Below are positions 27,763 through 35,057 of a stretch of DNA of 64,000 bases, piece after piece. The notes beneath the pieces were generated by a model. The model was given only the letters and a program-made list of their open reading frames with translations. It did no database searches and had not been told where the DNA came from. The position numbers and the translations under genes were made by a program. The stretch spans positions 97,886 through 161,885 of the forward strand of contig JAGWMZ010000009.1 in assembly GCA_028871475.1 (NCBI GenBank), read 5' to 3'. Positions within the stretch are counted from its first letter, which is position 1; each line of letters begins with the position of its first letter. The DNA comes from Sphingomonadales bacterium. Its GTDB lineage: Bacteria > Pseudomonadota > Alphaproteobacteria > Sphingomonadales > Sphingomonadaceae.

Positions 27763-29007
27763 TTATGCCTGCAACAAACTCGGCAAATTGCCGCTCATCC
27801 CCCGCGCTTCATTCATAAAGAAGCGCTTCAACGTAGGCATGCGCTGCACAGCGCCCATGCCCAGGCGGCGAATGGCGCTGGCGCTGCGCCCCGGCACGCC
27901 GAACAGACGCACGATGCCGTCCATCACGCTCATGGTGGTGAAATTGTCCAGCGCGCGCCAGTTTTCATAGCGCTTCAAAAGCTGGGCATCGCCCGGCTCC
28001 AGCCCCAGACGCATGCCATCGGAGAGCACCTGCACCAGTGCACCCACATCGCGCAGACCAAGGTTCAGCCCCTGCCCGGCAATGGGATGCATGCCATGCG
28101 CGGCATCACCCACCAGCGCCAGACGGTGCCCGGTGATGCGCGTGGCATTCTGATAGGAGAGCGGATAGGACATGCGCCGCGCCGACAGCTCGATCTTGCC
28201 GTAAAGCCCGTCCATCCGCTTGGCGACCTCGGCGATGAAACCGTGGTCGGAGAGGCCCATCACGCCCTTGGCGTCCTTTTCGGGCACCGTCCAGACGAGC
28301 GCGCTGCGGTGGCGGCCATCTTCGGTGTCATTGAGCGGCAGCAGGGCGAAGGGGCCGGCGGAATAGAAGATTTCCCAGGCCACGCCCTTGTGCGGTTTTT
28401 CGTGATAGAGGCCCGCCACGATGGCGCGGTGGCTGTAATCCCAGCTCACCAGGCCAATGCCATCCTCATCGCGACTGGGCGAGCGGCGGCCTTCCGCGCC
28501 GACCAGCAGGCTGCCTTCCACCACCTGTCCCGTGTTCAGCGTCACGGCCACGCCGTGATCGCCCCGCTCGCGCTTCACCGCTTCCACCTGCGTGTGCCAG
28601 GCGATGTTGGGTTCATGGCGCGCGGCCTCGAACAGGGCGAGGCGGATGTCGCGATTGGCGAACATGCGGCCCAGCGTGCCGTCATGGGCTTCCGGCGTGA
28701 AATCGATGCGGCCCGGGCGCATGGCATCGGTGACGGCGATCGATTCGATGGGGCAGCCCAGTCCTTCCAGCGCCTCTTCCAGCCCGATATGGCGGAAGAG
28801 ATTCCAGCTTGCCGAGGAAATGGCGGAGGCGCGGCCATCGGCACCCTCGGCGGTCAGGTCGGCCGGGTCGGCGCGCTCAATCACATGGGAGGTGATGCCA
28901 TGGCGCGCGGCGGCCAGCGCCAGCGTCATGCCGACCAGCCCGCCGCCCAGAATGACCAGATCGCGCCGGTCGGAAACAGAAGTTTGGTCAGGATGCTGCA
29001 TGGTCAT
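27763..29007 (-). CDS. UbiH/UbiF/Coq6-family FAD hydroxylase
   Basis: 414 residues. These flavin monooxygenases hydroxylate the ubiquinone ring using NAD(P)H and O2 on the cytoplasmic face of the inner membrane. The N-terminal FAD motif is VILGGGLVGMTLALAAARHG, the central DG-type motif is LLVGAEGRRSPSR, and the second FAD motif is RLALVGDAAHGMHPIAGQGLNLGLRD, the UbiH/COQ6 signature. Which ring position it acts on (UbiH, UbiF, UbiI or the broad UbiL/UbiM types) cannot be read from sequence alone, so no symbol is given. It lies downstream of the phosphatase gene on the same strand, 39 bases after it. Confidence 0.93.
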   Translation of the reverse strand: MTMQHPDQTSVSDRRDLVILGGGLVGMTLALAAARHGITSHVIERADPADLTAEGADGRASAISSASWNLFRHIGLEEALEGLGCPIESIAVTDAMRPGRIDFTPEAHDGTLGRMFANRDIRLALFEAARHEPNIAWHTQVEAVKRERGDHGVAVTLNTGQVVEGSLLVGAEGRRSPSRDEDGIGLVSWDYSHRAIVAGLYHEKPHKGVAWEIFYSAGPFALLPLNDTEDGRHRSALVWTVPEKDAKGVMGLSDHGFIAEVAKRMDGLYGKIELSARRMSYPLSYQNATRITGHRLALVGDAAHGMHPIAGQGLNLGLRDVGALVQVLSDGMRLGLEPGDAQLLKRYENWRALDNFTTMSVMDGIVRLFGVPGRSASAIRRLGMGAVQRMPTLKRFFMNEARGMSGNLPSLLQA

Positions 29008-29046
29008 GAGAACGCCCTTAAAAGATCACAAGGCCCGCGCCAACCA

Positions 29047-30774
29047 TCAAGGTTGATGCTGGCAGGAATTGGCAGGACCGCCGTCGATATCGAGACAACG
29101 CCCGTCAAAAGCGCCTTCGGGGGTCTTGAGATGGAGGATCGCGGCCAGCGTGGGGGCAATGTCGACCGTTTCCACCGGCTGGGGCTGCTCCATGCCCGGC
29201 ACGCCCTTGCGCCAGAACAGCAGCGGCACGCGGCGGTCATAGTCATAGGGGCTGCCATGGGTGGCGGTGTAGCCGGGGCGCGGCGCGATGATCGGCACCA
29301 CCGCGCGGGCGAGCACGGAATAGACGTCGCCGCTACGCTCGACATCGAAAGAGGCGCGCACGCGTTCGCGCATGGTCCAGTCCTGCGGATTACCGGCAGG
29401 CATGGGCGTATGGGCGATCTCATCGCGGGTGAAGACATAGGCCACCTGCGGCTGGGCGCGCAGAATGGCCACCAGCATGGCCTGAACCTTCTCGCGCTGT
29501 TCGGGCGTGATCTCGCGGTTGATGTAATAATCGCCAAACGGTCCTTCGCCGCGCACCAGCGGCGTGGCCGAACGAATGCCGCTTTTGGCCGCGATGATGG
29601 CCGAGAGCCGGTTCGGCGTCAGCGATACATCGGCATGGCCCGCACGCGGCAGGCCCTGTTGCTCCAGCCGCTCGGGCGTATCGAGCCCGCCATGATCGGC
29701 GGAGAGCACCACGGCATAATCCAGCCCCATCGCGTCGAGCCGGTCGAAGAAGGCCCCCAGTTGCGTGTCGAGCTGCGACACCTGCACGCACATCTCCACG
29801 CCTTCGGTGCCATAGGCATGGCCGATGTAATCGGTGGCCGACAGGCTGACCGAGAGCAGGTCGCTGGCCTCCTCGCGCTTGCCAAGCCCCATATCCGCCA
29901 CCAGCCGCGCGGCAAGGTCGAGCACCGCGCCATCCATGCGCGGCGACACGCGCAGGGACTCAGGTTCGCCCTTCTCCACAGTAAAGCGCGTGGTGCCCAC
30001 CACTGCCGTACCCGCCGTGATGGGTCGGTCGCGTGCCTCGCACCATGCGGGCACCGGCAGGGCAGGCGCGCCACTGGCGATCAATGCCGTGGTGGAGGCA
30101 TTTTCCGCCACCGCCGCCGGGGCCAGCGCGCGCCCGGTAAAGCTGGTGAAGGCGTCCTTCTTCCACCAATAGCCCTCATCGATGGCATGGCCGCCCATCA
30201 TCACCACCGCCCGGTCCTTGGCGGAAACGGCGACATTGCGCGCGGCAAGATTGGCCGCCTTCATGCGGTCGCCCAGCGTGGGCACGCGCAAATGCATGGC
30301 AGAGACCACCGGATCGGCGGGCGTGGAGGCTGGGTCATGCTCATCCTCGGCACAATAGACCGATTTGTCGGCGCGTTTCTGCGCCAGATCAAACCAGGTG
30401 TTGGCAATGATGCCGGTGCGACTGGGATGCACGCCCGTCAGCAGCGTGGAATGGCCCGGGCAGGTCTCGGTGGCGGCATGGCTCTGATAGGCGCTGGGGA
30501 AGACCGCGCCCTGCATCAACCGCGCGAAGCCGCCAGTAAAATGCTGACGATACTGGGCAAAGAGATCGGCAGAAAACTGGTCGACCGCGATCGCCACGAT
30601 CAGCTTTGGCGGGGTGGTGGGCGCGGCCGCTGCAATCGGCGCCGGATGGGGCGCCAGCGCCAGCGGGGGCGGCACATCGCGCGCGCAGCCCGCCAGACCT
30701 GTCACCGCGCTCCACAATCCGATACCGCGCAGGACCCGGGCGGACAGGGATCGTCGGGAGGCGGTTGGGATCAC
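29047..30774 (-). CDS. SPAP/PafA-type alkaline phosphatase lipoprotein
   Basis: 575 residues from the GTG at 30774 behind AAGGA. The N-terminus ends TGLAGCA, a lipobox, predicting a lipoprotein. The catalytic core is that of the calcium-independent alkaline phosphatases PafA and Sphingomonas SPAP. LIVAIAVDQFSADL gives a metal-binding Asp, AATETCPGHSTLLTGVHPSRTGI contains the nucleophilic Thr, ATDYIGHAYG and VVLSADHGG give metal-ligand Asp/His pairs, and TATHGSPYDYDRRVPLLFW carries the last His. It would release phosphate from organic phosphoesters in the periplasm. No Pho box was recognised in the 83-base divergent gap with dsbD. Confidence 0.9.
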   Translation of the reverse strand: MIPTASRRSLSARVLRGIGLWSAVTGLAGCARDVPPPLALAPHPAPIAAAAPTTPPKLIVAIAVDQFSADLFAQYRQHFTGGFARLMQGAVFPSAYQSHAATETCPGHSTLLTGVHPSRTGIIANTWFDLAQKRADKSVYCAEDEHDPASTPADPVVSAMHLRVPTLGDRMKAANLAARNVAVSAKDRAVVMMGGHAIDEGYWWKKDAFTSFTGRALAPAAVAENASTTALIASGAPALPVPAWCEARDRPITAGTAVVGTTRFTVEKGEPESLRVSPRMDGAVLDLAARLVADMGLGKREEASDLLSVSLSATDYIGHAYGTEGVEMCVQVSQLDTQLGAFFDRLDAMGLDYAVVLSADHGGLDTPERLEQQGLPRAGHADVSLTPNRLSAIIAAKSGIRSATPLVRGEGPFGDYYINREITPEQREKVQAMLVAILRAQPQVAYVFTRDEIAHTPMPAGNPQDWTMRERVRASFDVERSGDVYSVLARAVVPIIAPRPGYTATHGSPYDYDRRVPLLFWRKGVPGMEQPQPVETVDIAPTLAAILHLKTPEGAFDGRCLDIDGGPANSCQHQP

Positions 30775-30857
30775 GAGAGCATTCCTTGCAAAGACATCGG
30801 GATAACGGCAAAGGCATGGTAAAGTTGCGCCCGGCACCACTTCACCCGGAGACCCCC

Positions 30858-32978
30858 ATGCCAGCCCAGACCGATCAGCGCCACCCCGGCCTTTTGCCCA
30901 TTCGGGCATGGTGCAGGCTGGGCATGATTATGCTGGCCTGTCTGTGCCTTGGCGGCTGGGTGGGCGCGGCCAATGCGCAGGGGCGCAACCATATCGCCGC
31001 CCAGCTGGTGGCCGAGGGCAAGGGCGAGCCGGGCAAGGTCGTGACCATCGCGATCGACATGCATCCCGAGCATGGCTGGCATGGCTATTGGCTCAATCCA
31101 GGCGATGCCGGGCTGGGCATGACACTCGACTGGCACCTGCCCGAAGGGGCAAGCGTCGGCACGCCGCAATATCCGGTGCCCGAAACACTGGTGGTGGGCG
31201 GGTTGATGAACCATGTCTATCAGTCCGACTATGCGCTGCTGATTCCGCTGACCGTGCCGGACCATGCCGTGCCGGGGGGCAGCATGCCGATTTCGGTCAA
31301 GGCGCAATGGCTGGCCTGCACCGAACAGGTCTGTGTGCCAGAAAGTGCGGACCTTTCGCTCAACCTGCCGATTTCCGCCTTTCCCACAGCACGCGATGTC
31401 CGCTTCGATGCCTGGCGATCGCGGCTGCCCGCGCCGCTGGGCGCGCAGGCCCATATGGAGGTGGCGGGCGACAGCCTGCGTCTGGCCATTCCCTTTCCTG
31501 CCAGCGCGGCAATCAGTCGTCCGCATGTCTTTGCCGCCGACCAGCGCATCGTCGACTATGCCGCGCCGCAAAGGTTCGACCGTGCGGGCGACACGCTGAT
31601 CGTCACGCTCAAACGGGCAGCGGGCACTGCCGCCCCCACCAGCTTCAACGGCGTGCTGCGGCTCAACCCCGAAGGCGACGGCGTGACCATCGCCGCCACG
31701 CCCGGCCCGGTGCCGGCCGGGGGCACACCGCTCGACAGTGGGGAAGAGGTGGCGGCGACTCCCTCCTCGCCCCTGCCCTTGCTGATTCTGGCGGCCATCG
31801 CGGGTGGCTTGATGCTCAACATCATGCCCTGCGTCTTTCCCATCCTCAGCCTGAAGGCGCTCAGCCTGGCACGCGCGGGCGAATGCGAGGCCGAGGCGCG
31901 GATCGAGGGCGTGGCCTATGCCGCCGGCGTGATCCTGACCTGCGCGGCACTGGGCGCGGCGCTGCTGGCGTTGCGGGCGGGCGGGCAGCAGGTGGGCTGG
32001 GCCTTCCAGTTGCAGGAACCGGGCGTGGTGGCGCTGCTCTGGGTGCTGGCCGTGGCCGTAACGGCCAATCTGCTGGGCCTTTTTGAGGTTTTCGCCCCTA
32101 CGTTTGCCAGCCAGGCCGGCCATCTCGACAAGGCCAGCACCGCGCGACGGGGCTTTATCACGGGCCTGTTCGCCGCTTTCGTGGCCACGCCCTGCACCGG
32201 CCCCTTCATGGCCAGCGCCATGGGGGCGGCGCTGTTGCTGCCGGTGGTGCCCGCCATGCTGCTCTTTGTGGCGCTGGGCTTTGGCATTGCCCTGCCCTTT
32301 CTGGCCATCGCCTATGTTCCGCCGCTGCGCCGCCTGCTGCCGCATCCCGGCCCCTGGATGGTGTGGTTCAAGAAGGCCATGGCCGTGCCCATGGGGCTGA
32401 CGGCGCTGGGGCTTTTGTGGCTGGCCAGCCGAATGGGCGGGGCCAGCTTCGCCGGGCTGTGCCTCGTGCTGGCCATCGTGGCGCTGACCGTGTTGACCGG
32501 GCTGGGGCGCCAGCAAAGGGCGGGCAAGGGCGGCGGACGGATGGCGCTGGCGATGATGGGGGTGGTGGCGCTGTTCGCACTGGTCGTGCTGCCGCGCCAT
32601 GTCCATGCGCCGGGCGCCGAAACGCAGGGCATCCTGCCCAGCCAGCCCTTCAGCCAGGAAGCCCTCGACAAGGCACTGGCCGAGGGACACCCGGTCTTTG
32701 CCTATTTCACCGCCGACTGGTGCCTTTCCTGCAAGGTCAATGAGCGTCTCGCCATTGAGCGGGCAAGCACCCGCGATGCCTTTGAAAAAGCGGGTATCGT
32801 CGTGCTGAAAGGCGACTGGACCCGGCGCGACGCGGCCATCACCCGCTATCTGACAGCGCACGGGGCGGCGGGCGTGCCGCTCTATGTCTGGTATGGCAGG
32901 GGCGCGCAAAGCGCGGCGCCGCGCATTTTGCCGCAGGTGCTGACGCCAAAAACATTGCCCGATCTGGCCGCCAACTGA
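30858..32978 (+). CDS. dsbD: Thiol:disulfide interchange protein, DsbD/ScsB-like
   Basis: 706 residues from the ATG at 30858 after CCGGAGAC. A signal peptide (LACLCLGGWVGAANAQ) leads into a periplasmic immunoglobulin-like alpha domain with a Cys pair (QWLACTEQVCVPES). An eight-helix CcdA-like membrane domain follows, with a redox Cys in LNIMPCVFPILSLKALSLARAGE and a second in ATPCTGPFMASAMG. The C-terminal thioredoxin domain carries YFTADWCLSCKVNE. The protein moves electrons from cytoplasmic thioredoxin to periplasmic partners, which supports c-type cytochrome maturation and fits the cbb3 cluster nearby. The alpha domain looks closer to ScsB than to E. coli DsbD. Confidence 0.92.
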   Translation: MPAQTDQRHPGLLPIRAWCRLGMIMLACLCLGGWVGAANAQGRNHIAAQLVAEGKGEPGKVVTIAIDMHPEHGWHGYWLNPGDAGLGMTLDWHLPEGASVGTPQYPVPETLVVGGLMNHVYQSDYALLIPLTVPDHAVPGGSMPISVKAQWLACTEQVCVPESADLSLNLPISAFPTARDVRFDAWRSRLPAPLGAQAHMEVAGDSLRLAIPFPASAAISRPHVFAADQRIVDYAAPQRFDRAGDTLIVTLKRAAGTAAPTSFNGVLRLNPEGDGVTIAATPGPVPAGGTPLDSGEEVAATPSSPLPLLILAAIAGGLMLNIMPCVFPILSLKALSLARAGECEAEARIEGVAYAAGVILTCAALGAALLALRAGGQQVGWAFQLQEPGVVALLWVLAVAVTANLLGLFEVFAPTFASQAGHLDKASTARRGFITGLFAAFVATPCTGPFMASAMGAALLLPVVPAMLLFVALGFGIALPFLAIAYVPPLRRLLPHPGPWMVWFKKAMAVPMGLTALGLLWLASRMGGASFAGLCLVLAIVALTVLTGLGRQQRAGKGGGRMALAMMGVVALFALVVLPRHVHAPGAETQGILPSQPFSQEALDKALAEGHPVFAYFTADWCLSCKVNERLAIERASTRDAFEKAGIVVLKGDWTRRDAAITRYLTAHGAAGVPLYVWYGRGAQSAAPRILPQVLTPKTLPDLAAN

Positions 32979-33000
32979 CCCGGCGATTTTTTCCGTCAGT

Positions 33001-33014
33001 TTGACCGCGATCAA
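33001..33014 (+). promoter_or_regulatory. FNR/FixK-type box ahead of a non-coding transcript
   Basis: TTGACCGCGATCAA matches the TTGAT-N4-ATCAA consensus in nine of ten positions. A class II activator site centred at -41.5 would start transcription at about 33049, with TAGACA at 33037-33042 in the -10 position. No protein gene follows on the plus strand. Confidence 0.65.
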
Positions 33015-33048
33015 GGTTTTGACCGTGCGGCGCATCTAGACAGACATC

Positions 33049-33219
33049 AGCACGGAGACGATGTTGTAAGCCATCACCTCCCTGCTGCGATGGGGTCCTC
33101 GGATCGGGGGTTCCGGATGAGCAGTCTTATCGGGGCTGCAAGTGACCCCATCGCATGTTTTTCCGGTGTTGAGTTCTCCCCACTAGGGCGGCTGTCGATT
33201 TACAGCCGCCTGTTTTTTT
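33049..33219 (+). ncRNA. Candidate FNR-controlled small RNA (~171 nt)
   Basis: The intergenic stretch between dsbD and hemN has a promoter-like arrangement (FNR-type box plus -10) and ends in a strong intrinsic terminator. In between, a perfect 12-bp helix (TGCGATGGGGTC at 33086-33097 with GACCCCATCGCA at 33144-33155) closes a domain containing a second hairpin at 33121-33139 (GCAGTC/GGCTGC). Two single-stranded C-rich segments, ACCTCCC at 33076-33082 and TCTCCCC at 33175-33181, could pair with Shine-Dalgarno sequences. No convincing protein frame confined to this stretch is seen. I do not recognise a known RNA family. Expression and size are predictions. Confidence 0.6.
33187..33219 (+). terminator. 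Rho-independent terminator of the candidate small RNA
   Basis: A perfect 9-bp stem GGCGGCTGT/ACAGCCGCC with the loop CGATTT is followed by TG and seven T. It is one of the clearest intrinsic terminators in the window and faces the plus strand, so something is transcribed rightward here. Confidence 0.9.
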
Positions 33220-33287
33220 ACCCGGATGAGACAGCTGCGCAGGGCTGCGATGCCGCCGGCGACAGCAGAGCGCCTGTCAGCGAAGCC

Positions 33288-34625
33288 TTAAACGGCGGAG
33301 CTGAACCGGCGGGCGTTGTGTCCGCGATAGGGATCGAAGATGGCGGCGATCGTGCGCGCATAGGGCAACGCGCCGGGCAACAGCGTCAGCTTGCCGCCGT
33401 CAAGCCGGACAAGGCCACGCTCGACAAAGGGGCGCAATGCCTCGCCATGCAGGATCGCCAGTTCGCCACCGATGCGCGCATGCCCCTGACACAGGATCGC
33501 CTCGATGATGCGGCCGAGATACTGGTCGCCACGGTCACGCGCGACGCCGTGGGCGCCGGTCAACTGGTCCTGCGAGAGCAGCAGGCGATAACGCCCGGCG
33601 TTTTTCTCATTCTGCACGATGCGGTCGGGAAAGGAGGAGATCGCCGACGCGCCCAGCCCCACCAGCACTGGCGAGGTATCCTCGGTAAAGCCCTGGAAAT
33701 TGCGATGCAGCCGCCCGGCCACCGCCGCCTGGGCAATGGCATCGCCGGGACGGGCGAAATGGTCAAAGCCGATCGGCTGATAGCCGGCATTGACCAGATA
33801 GTCATAGCCGCGCGCCGCCATGGCAAAGCGCTCCTCCTGCCCCGGCAGCGCAGAGGCATCGATACGGCGCTGGCGGGGCAGCAGATGCGGCACATGGGCA
33901 TAGCCAAAGAGCGCGATCCGTTCCGCGCCCAGTTCGACCGTGCGCGCCAGCGAGGCTTCGACATCGTCCCAGCTTTGCCCCGGCAGTCCATACATCAGAT
34001 CGTAATTAAGCGAGGTCACGCCTGCCTCGCGCAGCATGGCCGTCACCTGCTCGATCACGGCATCGGGCTGAACCCGGCCAATGGCGGCCTGCAGCGCCGG
34101 GGCAAAGGTCTGCACGCCAAGGCTGGCGCGCGTGACCCCCACGCCGCCCAGCACATAGGCCCAGTCACGCGTCATGGTGCGCGGGTCAAGCTCGATGGAA
34201 AAGACCGGGTCCGCCAGCGAGAAATGCAGCGTAATGGCATCGACCAGCCGCGCGAAATCGGTTGGGCTGATGGCATTGGGGCTACCTCCGCCAAAGGCGA
34301 TGCGGCGCACCTTCACCCGCCCGTCCAGCCGATCGCCCACCAGAGCGATTTCGCGCGACAGCGCCTCAAGATAGGCCGTCAGCCGCGCCGTGCGATTGGC
34401 CGCGCCCGTGTTGCAGCCGCAATACCAGCAGATCTGCTCGCAATAGGGAATGTGGACATAGAGCGAGACATCCCCGCTCGTGGCATCAAGCGCCTGCACC
34501 TGCGCCACTTGCGCCGATACTCCGCCCACCGCGGCGCCAAATTCGGCCGCCGTGGGAAAGCTGGTGTAGCGCGGCACGGGCCGTGACAACAGGTCGGGGT
34601 AATAGGGCCAGGCAAGCTTCGTCAT
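33288..34625 (-). CDS. hemN: Oxygen-independent coproporphyrinogen III dehydrogenase
   Basis: 445 residues from the ATG at 34625 (MTKLAWPYYPDLLSRPVPRYTSFPTA). This radical-SAM enzyme makes protoporphyrinogen IX without oxygen. YVHIPYCEQICWYCGCNT contains the [4Fe-4S]-binding CxxxCxxC plus the extra Cys typical of true HemN, and FGGGSPNAI contributes to SAM binding. VQTFAPALQAAIGRVQP and NYDLMYGLPGQ follow, and the C-terminal substrate-binding region includes GRLHRNFQGFTED, the HemN signature that separates it from HemW. It lies 31 bases downstream of the small Cys-rich gene at the end of the ccoGHIS genes, and probably shares their transcript or an internal FNR-controlled start. No Shine-Dalgarno is visible. 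Confidence 0.95.
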   Translation of the reverse strand: MTKLAWPYYPDLLSRPVPRYTSFPTAAEFGAAVGGVSAQVAQVQALDATSGDVSLYVHIPYCEQICWYCGCNTGAANRTARLTAYLEALSREIALVGDRLDGRVKVRRIAFGGGSPNAISPTDFARLVDAITLHFSLADPVFSIELDPRTMTRDWAYVLGGVGVTRASLGVQTFAPALQAAIGRVQPDAVIEQVTAMLREAGVTSLNYDLMYGLPGQSWDDVEASLARTVELGAERIALFGYAHVPHLLPRQRRIDASALPGQEERFAMAARGYDYLVNAGYQPIGFDHFARPGDAIAQAAVAGRLHRNFQGFTEDTSPVLVGLGASAISSFPDRIVQNEKNAGRYRLLLSQDQLTGAHGVARDRGDQYLGRIIEAILCQGHARIGGELAILHGEALRPFVERGLVRLDGGKLTLLPGALPYARTIAAIFDPYRGHNARRFSSAV

Positions 34626-34656
34626 GCAGGAAGGATGACTCAGGAGGCCCGAATGA

Positions 34657-34914
34657 TCATTGCGCCGGATCAAACCGACCGCGCCTGCCCTTTTTCCGAG
34701 TGCCCGTCTGGCACCCCTTGGCGCAGCATCCGGGCTGTTCGGCACCGGGAATGTCCTGATGGCCCAGCGGCACCGAGATCGTGCGCGCGCCGCCCAGCCC
34801 GTCGCAGACCGCCAGCGTCAGCTTGTCCCCATCATGGGCAGGCGCTGCCCCCACGGCGGCAGGCACAAGGGCCACCAACCCCAGCACGGTGACCAGCCTG
34901 ACGCCGCCCCTCAT
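34657..34914 (-). CDS. Small exported Cys-rich protein of the cco operon
   Basis: 85 residues; its ATG overlaps the ccoS stop by four bases (ATGA), which strongly supports translation. A signal peptide (LVTVLGLVALVPAAVGAAPA) precedes a short mature part with LAVCDGLGGARTISV and a Cys cluster PGCCAKGCQTG, followed by a basic tail. I do not recognise the family. Position after ccoS and the CC-x3-C cluster make metal (copper) handling for cbb3 assembly a reasonable guess, but that is inference only. The last codons overlap a possible FNR half-palindrome for hemN. Confidence 0.65.
   Translation of the reverse strand: MRGGVRLVTVLGLVALVPAAVGAAPAHDGDKLTLAVCDGLGGARTISVPLGHQDIPGAEQPGCCAKGCQTGTRKKGRRGRFDPAQ
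34660..34673 (-). promoter_or_regulatory. Weak FNR-like box ahead of hemN
   Basis: On the minus strand TTGATCCGGCGCAA keeps the left half-site and part of the right. Its centre lies 41.5 bases from the first base of the hemN ATG, with CATCCT in the -10 position. That would give a leaderless hemN mRNA. It is embedded in codons of the preceding gene, so coincidence is possible. Confidence 0.35.
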
Positions 34915-35057
34915 GGCTCCTCCTCGTCGATCAGGATGCGGGCGGCGGCCCCGTCCATATCCTCGAACTGGCCCGAGCGAAGCGCCCAGAAAAACGCCCC
35001 GAGCCCGGCCAGCCCCATCAGCAGAGCCACGGGAATCAGGAAAGCGAGGCCGGTCAT
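34911..35057 (-). CDS. ccoS: cbb3 oxidase maturation protein CcoS
   Basis: 48 residues, normal for CcoS/FixS. A single membrane helix (LAFLIPVALLMGLAGLGAFFW) is followed by ALRSGQFEDMDGAAARIL, the conserved GQFDDLDGPA-type motif of the family, and an acidic tail. CcoS is needed for copper and heme cofactor insertion into the cbb3 oxidase. It overlaps ccoI by four bases upstream and the small Cys-rich gene downstream. Confidence 0.92.
   Translation of the reverse strand: MTGLAFLIPVALLMGLAGLGAFFWALRSGQFEDMDGAAARILIDEEEP

Noticed and set aside
27757-30822. A 1021-codon plus-strand frame opposite the UbiH-family and phosphatase genes
   Set aside because: Composition is His/Arg/Gly/Ala-rich with no recognisable motif, and it runs opposite two well-supported genes. 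It is a shadow frame.
33049-33219. Whether the RNA could be 6S RNA, SRP RNA, tmRNA, RNase P or a common riboswitch
   Set aside because: None of the conserved cores I know for these (for example the SRP GGAAG-AGCA loop, tmRNA T-arm, TPP or cobalamin boxes) is visible. A covariance search would be needed to exclude rarer families.
33090-34586. Plus-strand frame beginning inside the candidate small RNA and running antisense through hemN
   Set aside because: It crosses the intrinsic terminator at 33187-33219 and has the residue bias of antisense frames. I do not regard it as coding.
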